From: Corynebacterium pseudogenitalium
Lineage (GTDB): Bacteria > Actinomycetota > Actinomycetes > Mycobacteriales > Mycobacteriaceae
Assembly (NCBI RefSeq): GCF_024453815.1
Contig: NZ_CP072934.1
Coordinates: forward strand, 1,426,001 to 1,490,000
DNA: 64,000 bases
Reading direction: 5' to 3'
The notes under the pieces were generated by a model. That model had not been told where the DNA came from. It saw only the letters and a list, made by a program, of their open reading frames with translations, and ran no database searches. Positions within the stretch are counted from its first letter, which is position 1, and the number at the start of each line of letters is the position of its first letter. Of the stretch, positions 35,307 through 43,761 are shown one piece after another. A program made the position numbers and the translations under genes.

Positions 35307-36029
35307 CTACTGCTGGATCGCCGGGTCGTCGACGCCACCAAAACGCTGGAGTGGGAACACAATCGCAAGAACTTTTCCGCGAAGGTTCTCCTCCGGGATC
35401 GTGCCCTGGTACTCATCACCAAGGTGGTAGCGCGAATCAGCGGAATTCGTGCGGTTATCACCCATCATGAAGTAGTTCCCCTCAGGGACAGTTACCGGGC
35501 CGAAATAATTACCACCGCAAGCGTCGGACCCAGTCTCAGGATCCACCGGGTAGTAGTTCGGCTGCAGCGTGTACGACTGGTCGATTGGCTTGCCGTCCAC
35601 CATCACCGCCGGATCCCCCTCCTGGCAAGACACCGTCTGGCCACCCTTCGCGATGATGCGCTTGACCAACGTGTTCTCATCCTTCGGCACCAGCCCCACC
35701 CAGGAGGACACCTCCTGCAGACCGGCAATGGCCGGGTTGTCGGAGCGGTTAGTGACGAAGCCGGTATTCCACGAGTCAGTCCCCTTAAACACGACAACGT
35801 CACCCGGCTCCGGATCAGAAAAGTAGTAGGACACCTTCTCCACGAAGATGCGATCACCCTTGCCGTCCTGCCCATGCAACGTCGGCTCCATCGACGCAGA
35901 AGGAATCACATAGAGGCGGCCAATGAATGTCTGAATAATGAAGATGAACACCAAGGTGAGTACAACAACCATCGGGATTTCGATGTACCACGGCATGGAT
36001 TTTTCTTCGGATGCGCTCTTTTCGTTCAC
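35307..36029 (-). CDS. lepB: Signal peptidase I
   Basis: Membrane serine/lysine protease that removes Sec and Tat signal peptides. The 240-residue protein has one N-terminal membrane helix (about 15-37), the catalytic Ser46 in PSASMEPTL and the general-base Lys in LVKRIIA (near residue 123). It also has box E, MGDNRTNSADSR. GTG at 36029 is chosen over the ATG at 36059 because TAGAGT ends 7 nt upstream and the extra residues would overlap the rplS terminator. Confidence 0.93.
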   Translation of the reverse strand: MNEKSASEEKSMPWYIEIPMVVVLTLVFIFIIQTFIGRLYVIPSASMEPTLHGQDGKGDRIFVEKVSYYFSDPEPGDVVVFKGTDSWNTGFVTNRSDNPAIAGLQEVSSWVGLVPKDENTLVKRIIAKGGQTVSCQEGDPAVMVDGKPIDQSYTLQPNYYPVDPETGSDACGGNYFGPVTVPEGNYFMMGDNRTNSADSRYHLGDEYQGTIPEENLRGKVLAIVFPLQRFGGVDDPAIQQ

Positions 36030-36036
36030 CCGCAAC

Positions 36037-36042
36037 ACTCTA
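36037..36042 (-). promoter_or_regulatory. Candidate leaderless -10 of lepB
   Basis: TAGAGT ends 7 nt before the GTG at 36029. It lies between the rplS terminator and lepB. Confidence 0.45.
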
Positions 36043-36052
36043 GCAGCGCAAC

Positions 36053-36092
36053 AAAACACCCCGCACCTTACGAAGCGTAAGTGTGCGGGGTG
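36053..36092 (-). terminator. Intrinsic terminator of rplS
   Basis: On the minus strand CACCCCGCAC and GTGCGGGGTG (10-bp stem) are followed by TTTTG. An inner ACTTACG/CGTAAGG-like pairing can extend the structure. Confidence 0.85.
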
Positions 36093-36115
36093 CTGCGCAA
36101 GAAGCGGGTATGCGC

Positions 36116-36463
36116 TTAGCGACGCTCCTTGATGCGGGCAGCCTTGCCGCGCAGGTCGCGCATGTAGTACAGCTTCGCGCGACGTACGTCACCCTTGCGG
36201 ACGACCTCAATCTTCTCCAGGTTCGGGGAATGTACCGGGAAGGTACGCTCAACACCGATACCGAAGGAAACCTTGCGGACCGTGAACGTCTCACGGATGC
36301 CGTCACCCTGACGACGAACGACGAAGCCAGTGAAGACCTGGGTACGGGTGACCGAACCCTCGATAACCTTGACGTGTACGTCGAGGGTATCGCCCGGACG
36401 GAAGTCAGGGATATCGTCACGCAGCTGGCCTGCGTCTACAAGATCAATAATGCCGTTGCTCAT
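36116..36463 (-). CDS. rplS: 50S ribosomal protein L19
   Basis: A large-subunit protein at the 30S-50S interface. The 115-residue protein has the family core [13 protein letters not shown], the [21 protein letters not shown] segment and [13 protein letters not shown] at 36463 has AAAGGA about 10 nt upstream. It is flanked by its own terminator and by a gap to tex, so it is probably monocistronic. Confidence 0.97.
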   Translation of the reverse strand: MSNGIIDLVDAGQLRDDIPDFRPGDTLDVHVKVIEGSVTRTQVFTGFVVRRQGDGIRETFTVRKVSFGIGVERTFPVHSPNLEKIEVVRKGDVRRAKLYYMRDLRGKAARIKERR

Positions 36464-36577
36464 TGAAGCAATCCTTTACGTTTCTGGACAGAGGACCCTA
36501 GCGGCTTTTTCCACAGGTGGACGCTCGGCTGGTTCATGTCGCTTACAATAACCCGCACGATTTTACATGCGAGCACG

Positions 36578-38878
36578 TCACTTCCCAAATCCGGCACGCT
36601 TGAGTGCATCCGCCATCGAACCGCCCTGCGGCGCACCTCCAGCGCGACCTCGCTGGCGCTTCCCACCCTGACGGCTCGGCTTCTGCTGCGGCTTCTTCCC
36701 GCGTGAAGACTCACGCTTCTGTTCGCTCCCCGGCTCATCATCCAGGCGCAGCGTGAGGCTAATTCGCTGGCGCTGCACGTCCACCTCGAGGACCTTCACC
36801 TTCACCACTTCACCCGAGCGCACGACCTCGTGCGGGTCCTTCACAAAAGAATGGCTCATCGCAGACACGTGCACGAGGCCATCCTGGTGCACGCCGACGT
36901 CCACAAACGCGCCGAACGCGGCGACGTTGGTGACCGTCCCTTCCAGAATCATGCCCGGCTGGAGGTCAGACACCTTGTGTACGCCTTCTTTAAAAGTGGC
37001 CGTCTTAAACTCCGGACGCGGATCCCGTCCTGGTTTTTCCAACTCGGCAAAGATATCCGTGATGGTTGGGACGCCGAAGGTGTCGTCGGCAAAGTCCTGC
37101 GGACGTAGACCCGACAGCACTCTGCTGTTACCAACGAGTGCCGCAGTGTCCACCCCAGATTGCTGAGCGATGCGCTCCACAACGGGGTAGGCCTCCGGGT
37201 GCACAGCGGAGCCATCAAGCGGATTCTCTCCGCCTTGGATGCGTAGGAAGCCGGCCGACTGCTCGAAGGCCTTCGGCCCAAGTCGCGGCACCTTCTTCAG
37301 CTCCTTGCGCGAAGCAAACACACCATGTTCATCGCGGTAGGCAACGATGTTCTTTGCGATCGTCGGCGTCACGCCAGCGACTCGTTCCAGCAGCGGTACC
37401 GACGCCGTATTGACGTCCACCCCGACTGAGTTCACCGCGTCCTCCACCACGGCGTCCAACGACTGCGCGAGCGCCGCCTGATTCACATCGTGCTGGTACT
37501 GCCCCACGCCAATTGACTTCGGGTCGACCTTGACCAGCTCCGCAAGCGGGTCCTGGAGGCGCCGCCCAATCGAGACCGCGGAACGCAGTGACACATCCAT
37601 GTCCGGAAACTCCTGAGCCGCGATTTCCGAAGCCGAGTACACCGACGCACCCGATTCCGACACCACCACCGGAACAGGCCTGCGCCCGCCCGCTGCTGCG
37701 ATCATGTCCGCGACCTCTCGTGCAAGCTTCTCCGTCTCCCGCGACGCCGTGCCGTTACCAATCGCGATGAGCTCCACGCCGTGTTCCGCCACAGTGTTCG
37801 CGAGCACCTGCACCGCCTGCTGCCATTGGTTCTGCGGCTGGTGTGGGTAGACGATCGCGGTTGCGAGCACCTTCCCCGTGCCATCTACGGTCGCTGTTTT
37901 TACGCCGTTCCTGTAACCCGGATCCAGCGCCAGGGTCGCGCGTTGACCGGCAGGAGCGGCCAGCAGCACATCGCGAAGATTCGTACTGAAGACGTCCAGA
38001 GCCGCCTCATCCGCGCGCTCCTTCAGACGCATCCGTGTATCCAAATTAGAAGAGACCTGCAGCTTTGTCTTCCATGCCCACCGCACGGCCTTCGCCAACC
38101 ACGGGCTCGTTTCACAGTTAAGGTCGAAACGGTTCGCGATCATCCCCTCGTACGCCGCATCATCTCCGGCGTCCAAATCCAGCGAAAGCACACCTTCCTG
38201 CTCGCCTCGCAGCAGCGCTAAAATGCGGTGCGACGGCAACGAGGCAAATGGCTCGCTGAAGTCGAAATAGTCTCGGAACTTCGCACCCTCGTTCTCCTTG
38301 CCTTCGACGACGCTCGAACGCATCGTTCCGGACTCGTACACCTTGTCGCGGACCTCGCCGACGAGATCCGCATCGGTGGCAATCCTGTCAACCAAGATCG
38401 CGCGGGCACCGTCCAGCACCGCTTTCGTGTCGGCGAACCCCTCACAGACATAGCTTGCCGCCTCAGCCTCGGCGTCGGCCGAAGGGGCGTCAATAAGCAA
38501 CTCTACGAGCGGCTCGAGACCAGCCTCACGCGCGATATCCGCCTTGGTCTTCCTGCGCTTCTTATACGGCAGGTAGAGATCCTCGACGCGCGCCTTCGTA
38601 TCCGCACCCATGATGAGCGCCTTGAGCTCATCAGTGAGTTTGCCCTGCTCCTCGATCGCCTCAATGACCGAAGCCTTGCGCTCCTCAAGCTCGATCAAAT
38701 ACGCATTGCGCTGCTCAATGTGGCGCAGCTGTGTGTCATCCAAGCCACCGGTAGCTTCCTTCCGGTAGCGAGAAATGAATGGGACCGTATTCCCCTCTGC
38801 CAACAGTTGCAGCGCAGCCTCAACGTGGCGTGGCGCTACCTGGAGTTCCGATGCAATGGTCTCAGCAATGAACGTCAT
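36578..38878 (-). CDS. tex: Tex family RNA-binding transcription accessory protein
   Basis: A 766-residue nucleic-acid-binding protein of the Tex family (Spt6-like). The family architecture is visible: N-terminal helical region ([13 protein letters not shown]), YqgF-like RNase-H fold ([17 protein letters not shown]), helix-hairpin-helix ([18 protein letters not shown]) and a C-terminal S1 domain ([31 protein letters not shown]). A basic Lys/Arg/Gly-rich tail of about 60 residues follows. ATG at 38878 is chosen because TAGAAT ends exactly 7 nt upstream, and that hexamer overlaps the alternative ATG at 38887. It lies 17 bp downstream of trmD. Confidence 0.95.
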   Translation of the reverse strand: MTFIAETIASELQVAPRHVEAALQLLAEGNTVPFISRYRKEATGGLDDTQLRHIEQRNAYLIELEERKASVIEAIEEQGKLTDELKALIMGADTKARVEDLYLPYKKRRKTKADIAREAGLEPLVELLIDAPSADAEAEAASYVCEGFADTKAVLDGARAILVDRIATDADLVGEVRDKVYESGTMRSSVVEGKENEGAKFRDYFDFSEPFASLPSHRILALLRGEQEGVLSLDLDAGDDAAYEGMIANRFDLNCETSPWLAKAVRWAWKTKLQVSSNLDTRMRLKERADEAALDVFSTNLRDVLLAAPAGQRATLALDPGYRNGVKTATVDGTGKVLATAIVYPHQPQNQWQQAVQVLANTVAEHGVELIAIGNGTASRETEKLAREVADMIAAAGGRRPVPVVVSESGASVYSASEIAAQEFPDMDVSLRSAVSIGRRLQDPLAELVKVDPKSIGVGQYQHDVNQAALAQSLDAVVEDAVNSVGVDVNTASVPLLERVAGVTPTIAKNIVAYRDEHGVFASRKELKKVPRLGPKAFEQSAGFLRIQGGENPLDGSAVHPEAYPVVERIAQQSGVDTAALVGNSRVLSGLRPQDFADDTFGVPTITDIFAELEKPGRDPRPEFKTATFKEGVHKVSDLQPGMILEGTVTNVAAFGAFVDVGVHQDGLVHVSAMSHSFVKDPHEVVRSGEVVKVKVLEVDVQRQRISLTLRLDDEPGSEQKRESSRGKKPQQKPSRQGGKRQRGRAGGAPQGGSMADALKRAGFGK

Positions 38879-38885
38879 TCCGGAC

Positions 38886-38891
38886 ATTCTA
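38886..38891 (-). promoter_or_regulatory. Candidate leaderless -10 of tex
   Basis: TAGAAT ends 7 nt before the ATG at 38878. Its -35 region would lie inside the 3' end of trmD. Confidence 0.5.
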
Positions 38892-38895
38892 ATGC

Positions 38896-40083
38896 TTATG
38901 CGTTCCCATCCACGAGGCGGGTCGATCCGTACCAGTAGGTGCCTCTGGGCAGGCCTGCGACCACCGCTTGCGTCGCAGCGTCCAGCTCGAGCGCGGTGCG
39001 GCCGCGCACCTCGAGCCTGCACAAAGACTCAAGAGGCGGATGCCCCTCCTTCAACAGGTAATCGGTCTCAAGAATCGACTCATCCTCGCAGTGCGGGCCG
39101 ATCGGCTCCAGTGAGATTTTGGGCTCGCGGTAGCCAGCCTTGCGCAACGCACGGGCCAAAGACTTGCGCGCCTTCGGCCAGCGCTTCTCGTCGACGAGCA
39201 CCTGCATTGCCGTCACGACGTCGCGGCCGTACAGCGCAAACTCGTCATCCTCATCGAGCTCGGCGGCGTCCAATAGCTCCGGGCGGACTTGCTGCGTGCG
39301 CAGCAGCGATGCATCACGTCGGTAGCGCTCCACCTTGGCGTGATCACCCGAAAAGAGCACGTCAGGGGCGCCGATCCCGCGCCACGTTCGTGGCTTTGTG
39401 TAGCTCGGTCCCTCAAGCAACCCATCGGAAAAACTATCGTCCTCGTGGCTCTGCGTATTGCCCAGCACCCCGGGGATCAGACGGGTGACGGCCTCCGCGA
39501 TCACCAACGTAGCCACCTCCCCGCCGATTAGCACGTAATCGCCGATAGAGACCTCGCGCACCCGGTACCGCTGCTGGGCGTCAACAAAGACTCGCTGGTC
39601 AATACCCTCGTAGCGGCCACAAGCAAACACGATGTGGGACTCGCGCGACCACGCCTGCGCATCCTGCTGCGTAAACGGAGATCCCGCCGGAGTAGGCACA
39701 ATCAACAGTGGTTGCTCAGCAGACTCGCCTTCGCGGACATCACTAACTTCATACGGCCGCGGCGCGACGGCGTGGACCTCATCGTGGCGGGCCTTGTCAT
39801 TGCGGTGCGGTGCGGCGGAACGCAACCCTTCACCTTCGTTGCCAGCTGCCACGGCATCAAGCGCCTCGCCCCACACATCCGGGCGCATCACCATACCAGG
39901 CCCGCCGCCGAGCGGAGGGGCGTCGACAGACTTATGTACACCAAGCCCCCACTGTCGAAGATCATGCACGCGGACGCTCACAATCCCCTGCTCAATCGCC
40001 TTGCCCAACAACGCGTGGCGCAGCGGCTCAAGGTATTCGGGGAAAATGGTGACAATGTCGAGCCTCAAGGTGTGCCTAGACAT
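38896..40083 (-). CDS. trmD: tRNA (guanine-N1)-methyltransferase TrmD with large insertion and C-terminal extension
   Basis: Makes m1G37 in tRNA and prevents +1 frameshifting. The SPOUT knot motifs are intact (GGGPGMVM near residue 60, [11 protein letters not shown] near 155, [11 protein letters not shown] near 180). At 395 residues it is far longer than the mycobacterial enzyme (about 230). About 40 extra residues lie between EALDAV and LLIVPTP (about 79-125). About 125 residues follow the usual RPELL end (about 267-395), with no domain I recognise. The frame is open throughout, with no sign of a frameshift or fused start. It overlaps rimM by 8 bp (rpsP-rimM-trmD operon). Confidence 0.92.
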   Translation of the reverse strand: MSRHTLRLDIVTIFPEYLEPLRHALLGKAIEQGIVSVRVHDLRQWGLGVHKSVDAPPLGGGPGMVMRPDVWGEALDAVAAGNEGEGLRSAAPHRNDKARHDEVHAVAPRPYEVSDVREGESAEQPLLIVPTPAGSPFTQQDAQAWSRESHIVFACGRYEGIDQRVFVDAQQRYRVREVSIGDYVLIGGEVATLVIAEAVTRLIPGVLGNTQSHEDDSFSDGLLEGPSYTKPRTWRGIGAPDVLFSGDHAKVERYRRDASLLRTQQVRPELLDAAELDEDDEFALYGRDVVTAMQVLVDEKRWPKARKSLARALRKAGYREPKISLEPIGPHCEDESILETDYLLKEGHPPLESLCRLEVRGRTALELDAATQAVVAGLPRGTYWYGSTRLVDGNA

Positions 40084-40582
40084 TGAGCAAACCCTCAGGC
40101 GGGGTGATGGACAGGAAGCCCTTCTCCAGATCTACTTCGGGCACAATATCGCTCACGAACGGCACGAGGACCTCACGGCCGTCGTACTCAACCTCCAGAA
40201 TCTGGCGCCCCGGCGTATGCATCACACCTGTGACCTGCCCGATCTCCTCCCCATCAAGACGCACATTCAGTCCAATCAATTCGTGATCGTAGAACTCATC
40301 CGGGTCCGCGTCCTCCCCGCGTTCAAGCGGCGTCGCGAAAAACTTCAGCCCTCGCAGCCCCTCAGCGGCGGTACGGTCCGGCACCTCTTCGAAGCTGAGC
40401 AACAGGCGTCCTTTGTGCGGGCGGGCCGTCGCAACGGTGAGTTCAATTTCCTTCCCCGTTTGCGTGCCACGCAGCTTGCTGCCCACCGCGAAGCGGACCT
40501 CGGGCTGGTCCGTGTGCACTTCCACCGCGACTTCGCCCTTAATACCGTGAGTCTTCACGACCCGACCAATCAGTAGCTCCAT
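40076..40582 (-). CDS. rimM: 16S rRNA processing/ribosome maturation factor RimM
   Basis: Binds S19 and assists 30S head maturation. The 168-residue protein shows the N-terminal RimM domain (GRVVKTHGIKGEVAV, then FEEVPDRTAAEGLRG) and the C-terminal PRC-barrel (EFYDHELIGLNV, QILEVEYDGREVLVPFV). ATG at 40582 is chosen rather than TTG at 40588. It overlaps trmD by 8 bp; rpsP is 96 bp upstream across a terminator-like stem, so rimM expression may rely on read-through. Confidence 0.95.
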   Translation of the reverse strand: MELLIGRVVKTHGIKGEVAVEVHTDQPEVRFAVGSKLRGTQTGKEIELTVATARPHKGRLLLSFEEVPDRTAAEGLRGLKFFATPLERGEDADPDEFYDHELIGLNVRLDGEEIGQVTGVMHTPGRQILEVEYDGREVLVPFVSDIVPEVDLEKGFLSITPPEGLLNV

Positions 40583-40620
40583 GCTCAATTACCCTACTTT
40601 TCGACGCCCACTTCGCAAAC

Positions 40621-40666
40621 AAAAAACGGCACGCCCTCCGACCACACGGATCGGGAACGTGCCGTT
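40621..40666 (-). terminator. Terminator or attenuator between rpsP and rimM
   Basis: On the minus strand AACGGCACG and CGTGCCGTT (9-bp stem, 24-nt loop) are followed by TTTTTG. It would limit rimM-trmD relative to rpsP. Confidence 0.7.
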
Positions 40667-40678
40667 GCGAGGTTCAGA

Positions 40679-41173
40679 TTAGTCCTCGGACTCCTCAGCC
40701 GGGGACTCCTCTTCAGCGGACTCCGCAGCCTCAGCAGCTGCAGCTGCCTCAGCCTCTGCGGCAGCCTTGGCCTCAGCCTCTTCCTTCGCCTTCTTGCGCT
40801 TCTCGGTGATCGCCTCAGCGGTCGGGCCGTTGTTGGCCTCCTCGAGAGCCTTGTTGAACAGGTCAAGCTTGGATGGCTTCTCCTCAGCAACCTTGAGGGT
40901 GCCCTCAGCACCGTCGAGGCCCTTGTGCTTCTGCCAGTCGCCGGTGATCTTCAGCAGAGCGAGCACAGGCTCGGTCGGCTGCGCACCAACGCCGAGCCAG
41001 TACTGAGCACGCTCGGAGTCGATCTTGATGAGGGAAGGCTCCTGCTTCGGGTGGTAGATACCGATGTTCTCGACAACCTTGCCATCACGACGAGCCTTCG
41101 CATCAGCGATAACAACACGGTACTGCGCGTTACGGATCTTACCGACGCGCTGCAGCTTAATCTTTACAGCCAT
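40679..41173 (-). CDS. rpsP: 30S ribosomal protein S16
   Basis: A small-subunit assembly protein. The first about 85 residues are the S16 core ([24 protein letters not shown], then [12 protein letters not shown]). The protein is 164 residues in total, with a long C-terminal tail of Ala/Glu/Lys-rich sequence ending in an acidic [11 protein letters not shown], about twice the E. coli length. A strong AAAGGAAGATTTTC ribosome binding site precedes the ATG. It heads the rpsP-rimM-trmD unit. Confidence 0.96.
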   Translation of the reverse strand: MAVKIKLQRVGKIRNAQYRVVIADAKARRDGKVVENIGIYHPKQEPSLIKIDSERAQYWLGVGAQPTEPVLALLKITGDWQKHKGLDGAEGTLKVAEEKPSKLDLFNKALEEANNGPTAEAITEKRKKAKEEAEAKAAAEAEAAAAAEAAESAEEESPAEESED

Positions 41174-41531
41174 GAAAATCTTCCTTTACGGTCACCGGGC
41201 AGTACAGACACCCGCCAACACGATAGGCGGGCCGGTTCAACCCTTCTTCTTTACCCTGCGCGTGACTGGTTGGGCGACATCGCACATCTCTGCACGTGAC
41301 GGGTCCAACGCGAACGCAGTTTGGTCCTGTTCAAAACCTGCATACACAGATAATCAACCTGAAAGAGGTTACCCCATAGCGAACCAATTCCCAAACAGGA
41401 CTTGTTATCTAGGCAGATAGTTACCATTTGCCTGCCTGTTGCGGGTATCGTCTTTTCAGTTGCCCGCCGAAAAATAGCATGAAGCGTAATGAGGGCGCGA
41501 AACAATCTGAGAGTACACGAGGTTTTTCAGC
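41174..41531. other. 358-bp divergent intergenic region (rpsP / acyltransferase)
   Basis: No gene is visible. It holds a 6-bp hairpin (CCCGCC...GGCGGG, 41211-41231) close to the rpsP start. A nested inverted repeat lies at 41324-41401: an outer GTCCTGTT/AACAGGAC and an inner AACCT/AGGTT with a GAAAG loop. These could form structure in the rpsP leader; no clear promoter hexamers were found. Confidence 0.4.
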
Positions 41532-43697
41532 ATGCCTGCACCGAGCACGAAACGCTCAACCGCATACCGCGTCGACCTTGACGGGCTTCGAGGCTTTGCT
41601 ATCGCACTAGTCGTCTTGTTCCACGTCTACGTCGGCCGAGTCTCAGGCGGCGTCGACGTCTTCTTGCTGCTGTCTGGATACTTCTTCCTCGGCGGCCAGA
41701 TCCGCTACGCAATGCGCCCAAACCCAAGCCTCAACCCCTGGTGGCCACTGTGGCGCACTATTCGACGCCTCGTTCCAGCACTTGCGCTCACTGTCCTGGC
41801 AACCATGCTTGGCGTGATGCTGCTCGCCCCCGAGCTGATGGGCGTGGAACTCTCCAAGCAGTTCACCGCCTCCATGCTGTACTACCAAAACTGGGAGCTG
41901 ATCGCCCAAGATGCGGATTATGCGGCGGCAAGCCAGGACACGTCTCCGTTGCAACACCTGTGGTCAATGAGTGTGCAGGGCCAGTTCTACGTTTTCGCGA
42001 TTTTGTTGGGGACACTGCTGGCCTTCTTGATCTGGAAGTGCAAAGTCCCGGCTGTCATCGCCAAGCGAGGCGCGATCACGCTGCTCGCCATTATCACCGT
42101 TGCTTCGTTCGCATACGCTGCGCGCTTCGGCTTCGTCGGTACGGGCCAGAACTACTACTCCACCTTCTCCCGTGCGTGGGAGCTCGCGCTCGGTGGGTTG
42201 CTTGCCTTCGTTCCAACCAGCCGTTTCCTGCCACAGCGCACAGCCGCGTGGACTGCGGGCCTTGGCGTTGTGATGATTTCGATTACCGGCATCGTCGTCA
42301 CCACTTCACTCGCGTTCCCCGGCCCTGTCACGCTGCTGCCACTCACTGGCGCCGCGCTGATTGTCATGAGTGGCAACCAGAACTCGGTCTCAAACATTCT
42401 TGCGTCGAAGCCGATGACGTGGCTAGGCAGCATCGCCTATTCCCTCTATCTTTGGCACTGGCCGTTGCTCATCATTGTCACTCTTGCTGGAGGGTTCGGG
42501 ACTCCTCCGTGGTGGGTTGGCACCCTCGTCATCGCGGTTTCGCTCGGACTCGCACACGTCACACACCTGCTGGTAGAAGACCCGCTGCGTCAACACCGCA
42601 AGCGCCCGCAATCGACCGATACACCGGTTATCGACGCCCGCTCGACGCTGCGCACCCGCACCGGCATTGGCCGCGCAGGCGGCGGCGTGCTGGTTTCCGT
42701 GCTCGTTGCCACTATTTTTGCAATCCAACCGCTTTGGAATCAGCGCATCGAGGACGCAGACCGCGATCTTCCGGAGGACCTTTACCCGGGCGCCCTCGCC
42801 ATTGCTGGTGCTGAAGTCCCAGACGTCAAGCCACAGCCCGATCCGGCCCTGATTGCGGGCATCTACCCACCTATCGGCGTAGACGAGTGCATGATCATGA
42901 TCCCCCAGCCGGCAACGGACATGCCTCGTCCCGACTGCCAGTACGGCGACCTCGAGTCCGACGTCACTGTAGTGATGACCGGCGGGTCCCACATCGAGCC
43001 GTACGTCGTGCCCCTCGACAAGCTCGGGAAAGAGCACCACTTCCGGGTCATTCCGTACGTCCGGCAGGAGTGCCCGATTGTCATCGGCGGTGCCGACAGA
43101 GACGAGTTCGTCAGCGATGTATGCGCTCAATGGTCGGAGCTTGCGTTCCAGAACATCGTCGAAATGAACCCGGACCTGGTGATTTCAAACTCCACACGCC
43201 CCGAGGGCCACGCGGGCGGTGCAGCGTTTTCCACGGACAAGGTCCCCGACGCCTACGCGAACCTGTGGCAGAACTTCGCCTACAACGGCATCCCGTTCGT
43301 TGGTTTGCGCGATAACCCATGGATGTTCACCCCAGAAGGCGATCCTATGGACCCGAACCTCTGCATCGTTGCTGGTGCCTCCGAACGCGACTGCTCAGCA
43401 CTGCGCAGCACAGTCTACGGGCCCGAGGACCCAGCAACCTCGTACCTCTTGCCCGAGAATCACCAGTGGTCTATCGATACCGCTGACTGGTTCTGCGACG
43501 ACAAGTTTTGCCCGCCACAGCGTGGCAACGTGTACATCTACCGCGACCAGAACCACATCTCGAACGCCTACGCAGCAACGCTCGCTCCGCTTCTGTGGGC
43601 TGAGCTGATGCCGATATTCGAAGAGCTAGGCCTGCTCCCGGGGCCCGCCACGGATCCCACACCGAGCTTGGAGATGGACGCACCCGCTACGCAGTAG
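41532..43697 (+). CDS. Membrane O-acyltransferase (acyltransferase 3 family) with extracytoplasmic SGNH domain
   Basis: A 721-residue protein of the OafA/YrhL type, which moves acyl groups across the membrane onto surface glycans or lipids. The N-terminal half has about ten membrane helices, starting with the family motif LDGLRGFAI and the conserved His in LFHVY, then SGYFF. The C-terminal half (from about residue 410) is extracytoplasmic with an SGNH-like module: TGGSH near residue 484 and the catalytic-type DQNHIS near 673. Several Cys in that half may form disulfides. Likely target is a cell-envelope polymer or mycolate lipid; the true substrate is unknown. CGAGG precedes the ATG. Confidence 0.87.
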   Translation: MPAPSTKRSTAYRVDLDGLRGFAIALVVLFHVYVGRVSGGVDVFLLLSGYFFLGGQIRYAMRPNPSLNPWWPLWRTIRRLVPALALTVLATMLGVMLLAPELMGVELSKQFTASMLYYQNWELIAQDADYAAASQDTSPLQHLWSMSVQGQFYVFAILLGTLLAFLIWKCKVPAVIAKRGAITLLAIITVASFAYAARFGFVGTGQNYYSTFSRAWELALGGLLAFVPTSRFLPQRTAAWTAGLGVVMISITGIVVTTSLAFPGPVTLLPLTGAALIVMSGNQNSVSNILASKPMTWLGSIAYSLYLWHWPLLIIVTLAGGFGTPPWWVGTLVIAVSLGLAHVTHLLVEDPLRQHRKRPQSTDTPVIDARSTLRTRTGIGRAGGGVLVSVLVATIFAIQPLWNQRIEDADRDLPEDLYPGALAIAGAEVPDVKPQPDPALIAGIYPPIGVDECMIMIPQPATDMPRPDCQYGDLESDVTVVMTGGSHIEPYVVPLDKLGKEHHFRVIPYVRQECPIVIGGADRDEFVSDVCAQWSELAFQNIVEMNPDLVISNSTRPEGHAGGAAFSTDKVPDAYANLWQNFAYNGIPFVGLRDNPWMFTPEGDPMDPNLCIVAGASERDCSALRSTVYGPEDPATSYLLPENHQWSIDTADWFCDDKFCPPQRGNVYIYRDQNHISNAYAATLAPLLWAELMPIFEELGLLPGPATDPTPSLEMDAPATQ

Positions 43698-43715
43698 CGT
43701 GCGAGCACGATAGCA

Positions 43716-43747
43716 AAGGGCCGGTACGGATGCCCGTACCGGCCCTT
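43716..43747. terminator. Bidirectional terminator between the acyltransferase gene and ffh
   Basis: A perfect 14-bp stem, AAGGGCCGGTACGG and CCGTACCGGCCCTT, with an ATGC tetraloop, 18 bp after the acyltransferase stop. Confidence 0.88.
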
Positions 43748-43761
43748 CAGTGTTTTGCTGA

